From assembly GCA_945928575.1 (NCBI GenBank), contig CAMENP010000005.1, positions 62,001 through 126,000 on the forward strand: a DNA stretch of 64,000 nucleotides, in the 5' to 3' direction. The notes under the pieces are model-generated. The model was given only the letters and a program-made list of their open reading frames with translations, had not been told where the DNA came from and made no database searches. A program made the translations under genes and the position numbers. The stretch is from an uncultured Butyrivibrio sp. (GTDB lineage Bacteria > Bacillota > Clostridia > Lachnospirales > Lachnospiraceae). This document shows, piece after piece, positions 61,909 through 64,000 of the stretch. Numbering within the stretch: the first letter of the stretch is position 1; each line of letters begins with the position of its first letter.

Positions 61909-61943
61909 TTTTTTTCAAATTTTTTTAAATTTTTTTGTTTTTT
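61887..61943. promoter_or_regulatory. Phased A-tracts upstream of the ECF operon
   Basis: Runs of 6-8 T on the plus strand begin at 61887, 61909, 61920, 61930 and 61938. Three intervals are 8-11 bp and one is 22 (two helical turns), so the DNA is probably curved and could serve as an UP-element. Confidence 0.55.
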
Positions 61944-61959
61944 CTGCTTTTATTATAAA

Positions 61960-61988
61960 ATAAAGCATTGCAATTTGCAATGCTTTAT
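61960..61988 (-). terminator. Terminator of pflA
   Basis: 14-bp perfect arms ATAAAGCATTGCAA / TTGCAATGCTTTAT around a single base, followed on the minus strand by TTTTATAATAAAAG. Just after the pflA stop. Confidence 0.7.
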
Positions 61989-61991
61989 CAT

Positions 61992-62735
61992 TTACCTGTA
62001 TGATTCTGTATTTAATATCTCATTGGCATTCGCGATTCGTTCGGGCGTCGGTGGTTCAACTCCTTCAAGCGGATACGGTATACCCATGATTTCCCATTTG
62101 TGTACGCCGAATACATGATATGGGAGAACTTCCACTTTCTTCACTGTATGAAGTGACGCAATAAACTCCGCCAGCCGTTTAAGAAGTCCGTCATCATCGC
62201 TTGCACCCACGCCTCCACTTACCAGAACGTGCCTTATCCACATATCTTTGCCCGTGTCGCTTAAATACCTGGCACAGTCCAGTATATTGACATTGGTATG
62301 CCCTGTCAGCGCTTTGTGCTTCTCATCATCGATATTTTTGATATCAAGCATGACAAGGTCGGTGTACTTCATAAGTTCAACGAATTTGTCAAAAAAAGGA
62401 TTTTCCCTCGTAAACGGCTGTCCAGCTGTATCAAGGCATGTATTTATGCCCATTTCCTTTGCTTTTCTAAACAATTCCGTTAGAAAATCTATCTGTAAAA
62501 GCGGTTCCCCGCCGCTGACGGTAATTCCGCCGGCATCGCCCCAGTAAGTTTTGTACCGAAGTGCTTTTTTTAACAATTCATCGGCAGTATATTCGGTTCC
62601 TCTGCCGGGTTCCCATGTGTCGGGATTATGGCAGAACTGGCATCTCATATTACATCCTGTCAGGAAAACCACAAATCTTATTCCCGGTCCGTCAACCGAA
62701 CCGAATGTTTCTATTGAATGTACATAACCTGTCAT
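61992..62735 (-). CDS. pflA: Pyruvate formate-lyase activating enzyme (radical SAM)
   Basis: 247 aa. CNMRCQFC gives the [4Fe-4S] cluster Cys triad (Cx3Cx2C, about 30-37); GDAGGITVSGGEPLLQ binds SAM; DTAGQPF and MLDIKNIDDEKHKALTG follow. Abstracts H from the Gly of PflB to form the glycyl radical. GAGGT before ATG. A hairpin separates it from the upstream pflB. Confidence 0.95.
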   Translation of the reverse strand: MTGYVHSIETFGSVDGPGIRFVVFLTGCNMRCQFCHNPDTWEPGRGTEYTADELLKKALRYKTYWGDAGGITVSGGEPLLQIDFLTELFRKAKEMGINTCLDTAGQPFTRENPFFDKFVELMKYTDLVMLDIKNIDDEKHKALTGHTNVNILDCARYLSDTGKDMWIRHVLVSGGVGASDDDGLLKRLAEFIASLHTVKKVEVLPYHVFGVHKWEIMGIPYPLEGVEPPTPERIANANEILNTESYR

Positions 62736-62756
62736 AAATCTTACCTCTTTCTATGC

Positions 62757-62785
62757 AAAAAGGGCGGTGCATAAGCCCGCCCTTT
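62757..62785 (-). terminator. Hairpin between pflB and pflA
   Basis: 9-bp perfect arms AAAGGGCGG / CCGCCCTTT with a 9-nt loop and a T-run on the minus strand, 16 bp after the pflB stop. Probably attenuates read-through into pflA so that pflB is expressed more. Confidence 0.7.
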
Positions 62786-62800
62786 CATTAAGACTGAATC

Positions 62801-64000
62801 TTAAAGTCTTCCGTGGCATGTTCTTGCAATAACATCAAGCTGCTGCTCTCTTGTGAGGTCAATGAACTTAACCGCATATCCGGATACACGGATCGTGAAG
62901 TTAGCATATTCCTCTTTCTCAGGATGTTCCATGGCGTCAATAAGTTTCTCGGTACCGAATACATTGACATTGAGGTGATGTGCACCCTGCTCAAAATATC
63001 CGTCCATTACGCGGACAAGGTTGTCAACTCTCTCTCCGTTGTCATGTCCGAGTGCATCCGGATGAATTGTCTGGGTATTGGAAATACCGTCAAGTGCATA
63101 TTCATACGGAAGCTTAGCAACTGAGTTGAGTGAAGCAAGAAGTCCGTTCTGCTCTGCGCCGTAGCTTGGGTTAGCTCCCGGTGAGAACGGTTCGCCTGCT
63201 TTACGTCCGTCAGGAAGAGCGCCTGTAGCCTTACCGTATACTACGTTGGATGTGATCGTAAGAATTGAAGTCGTAGGCTCTGAATCACGGTATGTCTCGA
63301 ATTTCTCAAGCTTGCCCATGAATGTCTTAAGAAGCCATACTGCAATCTCATCAGCTCTCTCATCATCATTACCGTATTTAGGGAATTCACCCTCTACCTT
63401 ATAATCAACTACAAGACCGTTCTCGTTGCGGACTGTTTTAACCTTAGCATATTTGATAGCACTGAGTGAGTCAACCACATGTGAGAAACCTGCGATACCT
63501 GTTGCAAATGTTCGTCTTACATTAGTATCGATAAGTGCCATCACGGCTGCTTCATAGTAATATTTATCGTGCATATAATGGATAAGGTTGAGTGTATTTA
63601 CATACAATCCTGCAAGCCAGTCCATCATCTTGTCGTATTTGTCCATTACTTCATCATAATCAAGGTATTCGGAAGTAATCGGCTGATATGCAGGTCCTAC
63701 CTGATCGCCGGACTTCATATCAACACCGCCGTTGATTGCGTAGTTAAGGCACTTGGCGAGGTTAGCTCTTGCGCCGAAGAACTGCATTTCCTTACCTGTC
63801 TGTGTAGCGGATACACAGCAGCAGATTGAATAATCATCGCCCCATACAGGTCTCATTACATCATCATTCTCATACTGAATCGAGCTTGTTGTGATTGAGA
63901 TGTATGCTGCGTACTTTCTGAAGTTGTCAGGAAGTCTCTTTGAGTAGAGAACCGTAAGGTTCGGCTCCGGTGAAGGTCCCATATTCTCAAGTGTATGAAG
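62801..64000 (-). CDS. pflB: Formate C-acetyltransferase (pyruvate formate-lyase), C-terminal part
   Basis: Continues beyond the right edge: the frame is open to position 64000 ([17 protein letters not shown]), so the ORF-track Met is internal. About 399 codons are visible of about 750. Active-site CCV in [14 protein letters not shown], glycyl radical loop RVSGYAVKF 20 residues from the end. Splits pyruvate plus CoA into acetyl-CoA and formate in anaerobic metabolism. Confidence 0.96.
   Translation of the reverse strand, partial: LHTLENMGPSPEPNLTVLYSKRLPDNFRKYAAYISITTSSIQYENDDVMRPVWGDDYSICCCVSATQTGKEMQFFGARANLAKCLNYAINGGVDMKSGDQVGPAYQPITSEYLDYDEVMDKYDKMMDWLAGLYVNTLNLIHYMHDKYYYEAAVMALIDTNVRRTFATGIAGFSHVVDSLSAIKYAKVKTVRNENGLVVDYKVEGEFPKYGNDDERADEIAVWLLKTFMGKLEKFETYRDSEPTTSILTITSNVVYGKATGALPDGRKAGEPFSPGANPSYGAEQNGLLASLNSVAKLPYEYALDGISNTQTIHPDALGHDNGERVDNLVRVMDGYFEQGAHHLNVNVFGTEKLIDAMEHPEKEEYANFTIRVSGYAVKFIDLTREQQLDVIARTCHGRL

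Noticed and set aside
62801-63982. Short 393-aa pflB starting at an internal Met
   Set aside because: The reading frame stays open to the window edge and the residues before that Met fit pyruvate formate-lyase, so it is a partial gene, not a short one.
1-64000. tRNA, rRNA, insertion sequence or prophage genes
   Set aside because: No cloverleaf, rRNA, transposase, integrase or phage structural motif was seen on either strand.

Overview
The window looks like a chromosomal segment of an endospore-forming, anaerobic Firmicute, most likely a Lachnospiraceae-type Clostridia. The grounds are the spoIIA, spoVA and spo0A genes, an oxygen-sensitive pyruvate formate-lyase with its activase, FeoA/FeoB ferrous iron uptake, strong AGGAGG-type ribosome binding sites, moderate GC, and small clostridial families (DUF3793, DUF5685, DUF6110). 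Almost every gene is on the minus strand. The exceptions are PAP2, the penicillin-binding protein, the GH43-GH27 pair and a DtxR-type regulator. I see no tRNA, rRNA, CRISPR array, insertion sequence or prophage.

Layout, left to right. 1-8.7 kb holds housekeeping genes: a partial beta-CASP hydrolase, PAP2, YigZ, a class A PBP, an MFS transporter, and ilvE with a coupled 71-aa gene. 8.8-27.5 kb is a sporulation supercluster. Read in the direction of transcription (right to left) it is spoIIAA-spoIIAB-sigF-spoVAA-spoVAB, then [hybrid histidine kinase-Hpt-spo0A], then spoVAC, then [2.1-kaa surface protein; GNAT-DUF2156-PlsC-lipid kinase], then spoVAD-spoVAE. The Bacillus order spoIIA-spoVA is kept, but the spoVA genes are split in three by two inserted blocks. 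27.6-32.5 kb carries folC, a 47-aa gene and a TPR protein, then a DnaJ-DUF5685-zinc-ribbon operon. 32.7-35.5 kb is a cytoplasmic GH43-GH27 glycosidase pair.

35.9-38.5 kb is a zinc/cadmium efflux operon (SmtB/CzrA-type repressor, separate HMA protein, P1B ATPase) with a recognisable promoter and operator. 38.6-47 kb holds a LysR regulator, a Q/N/Y/G-repeat membrane protein, GluRS, an FGGY kinase, and a TetM-like GTPase fused to a YacP/Rae1-type NYN nuclease domain. 47.2-57.9 kb is a metal and iron homeostasis region: DUF3793-flavodoxin, an unusual P1B ATPase with DUF6110, an ABC exporter with a Fur-like protein reduced to its DNA-binding half, FeoA-FeoA-FeoB, and a divergent DtxR-type regulator. 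Matching palindromes lie in front of several of these units.

58-61.9 kb is an ECF sigma-anti-sigma-PepSY-serpin lipoprotein-caspase-like operon, preceded by phased A-tracts. The window ends with pflA and the 3' part of pflB.

The items most worth following are: (1) the complete His-Asp-His-Asp chain encoded next to spo0A, (2) the GTPase-NYN fusion, (3) the ECF-controlled serpin/caspase-like operon, and (4) the dispersed but collinear spoVA genes.
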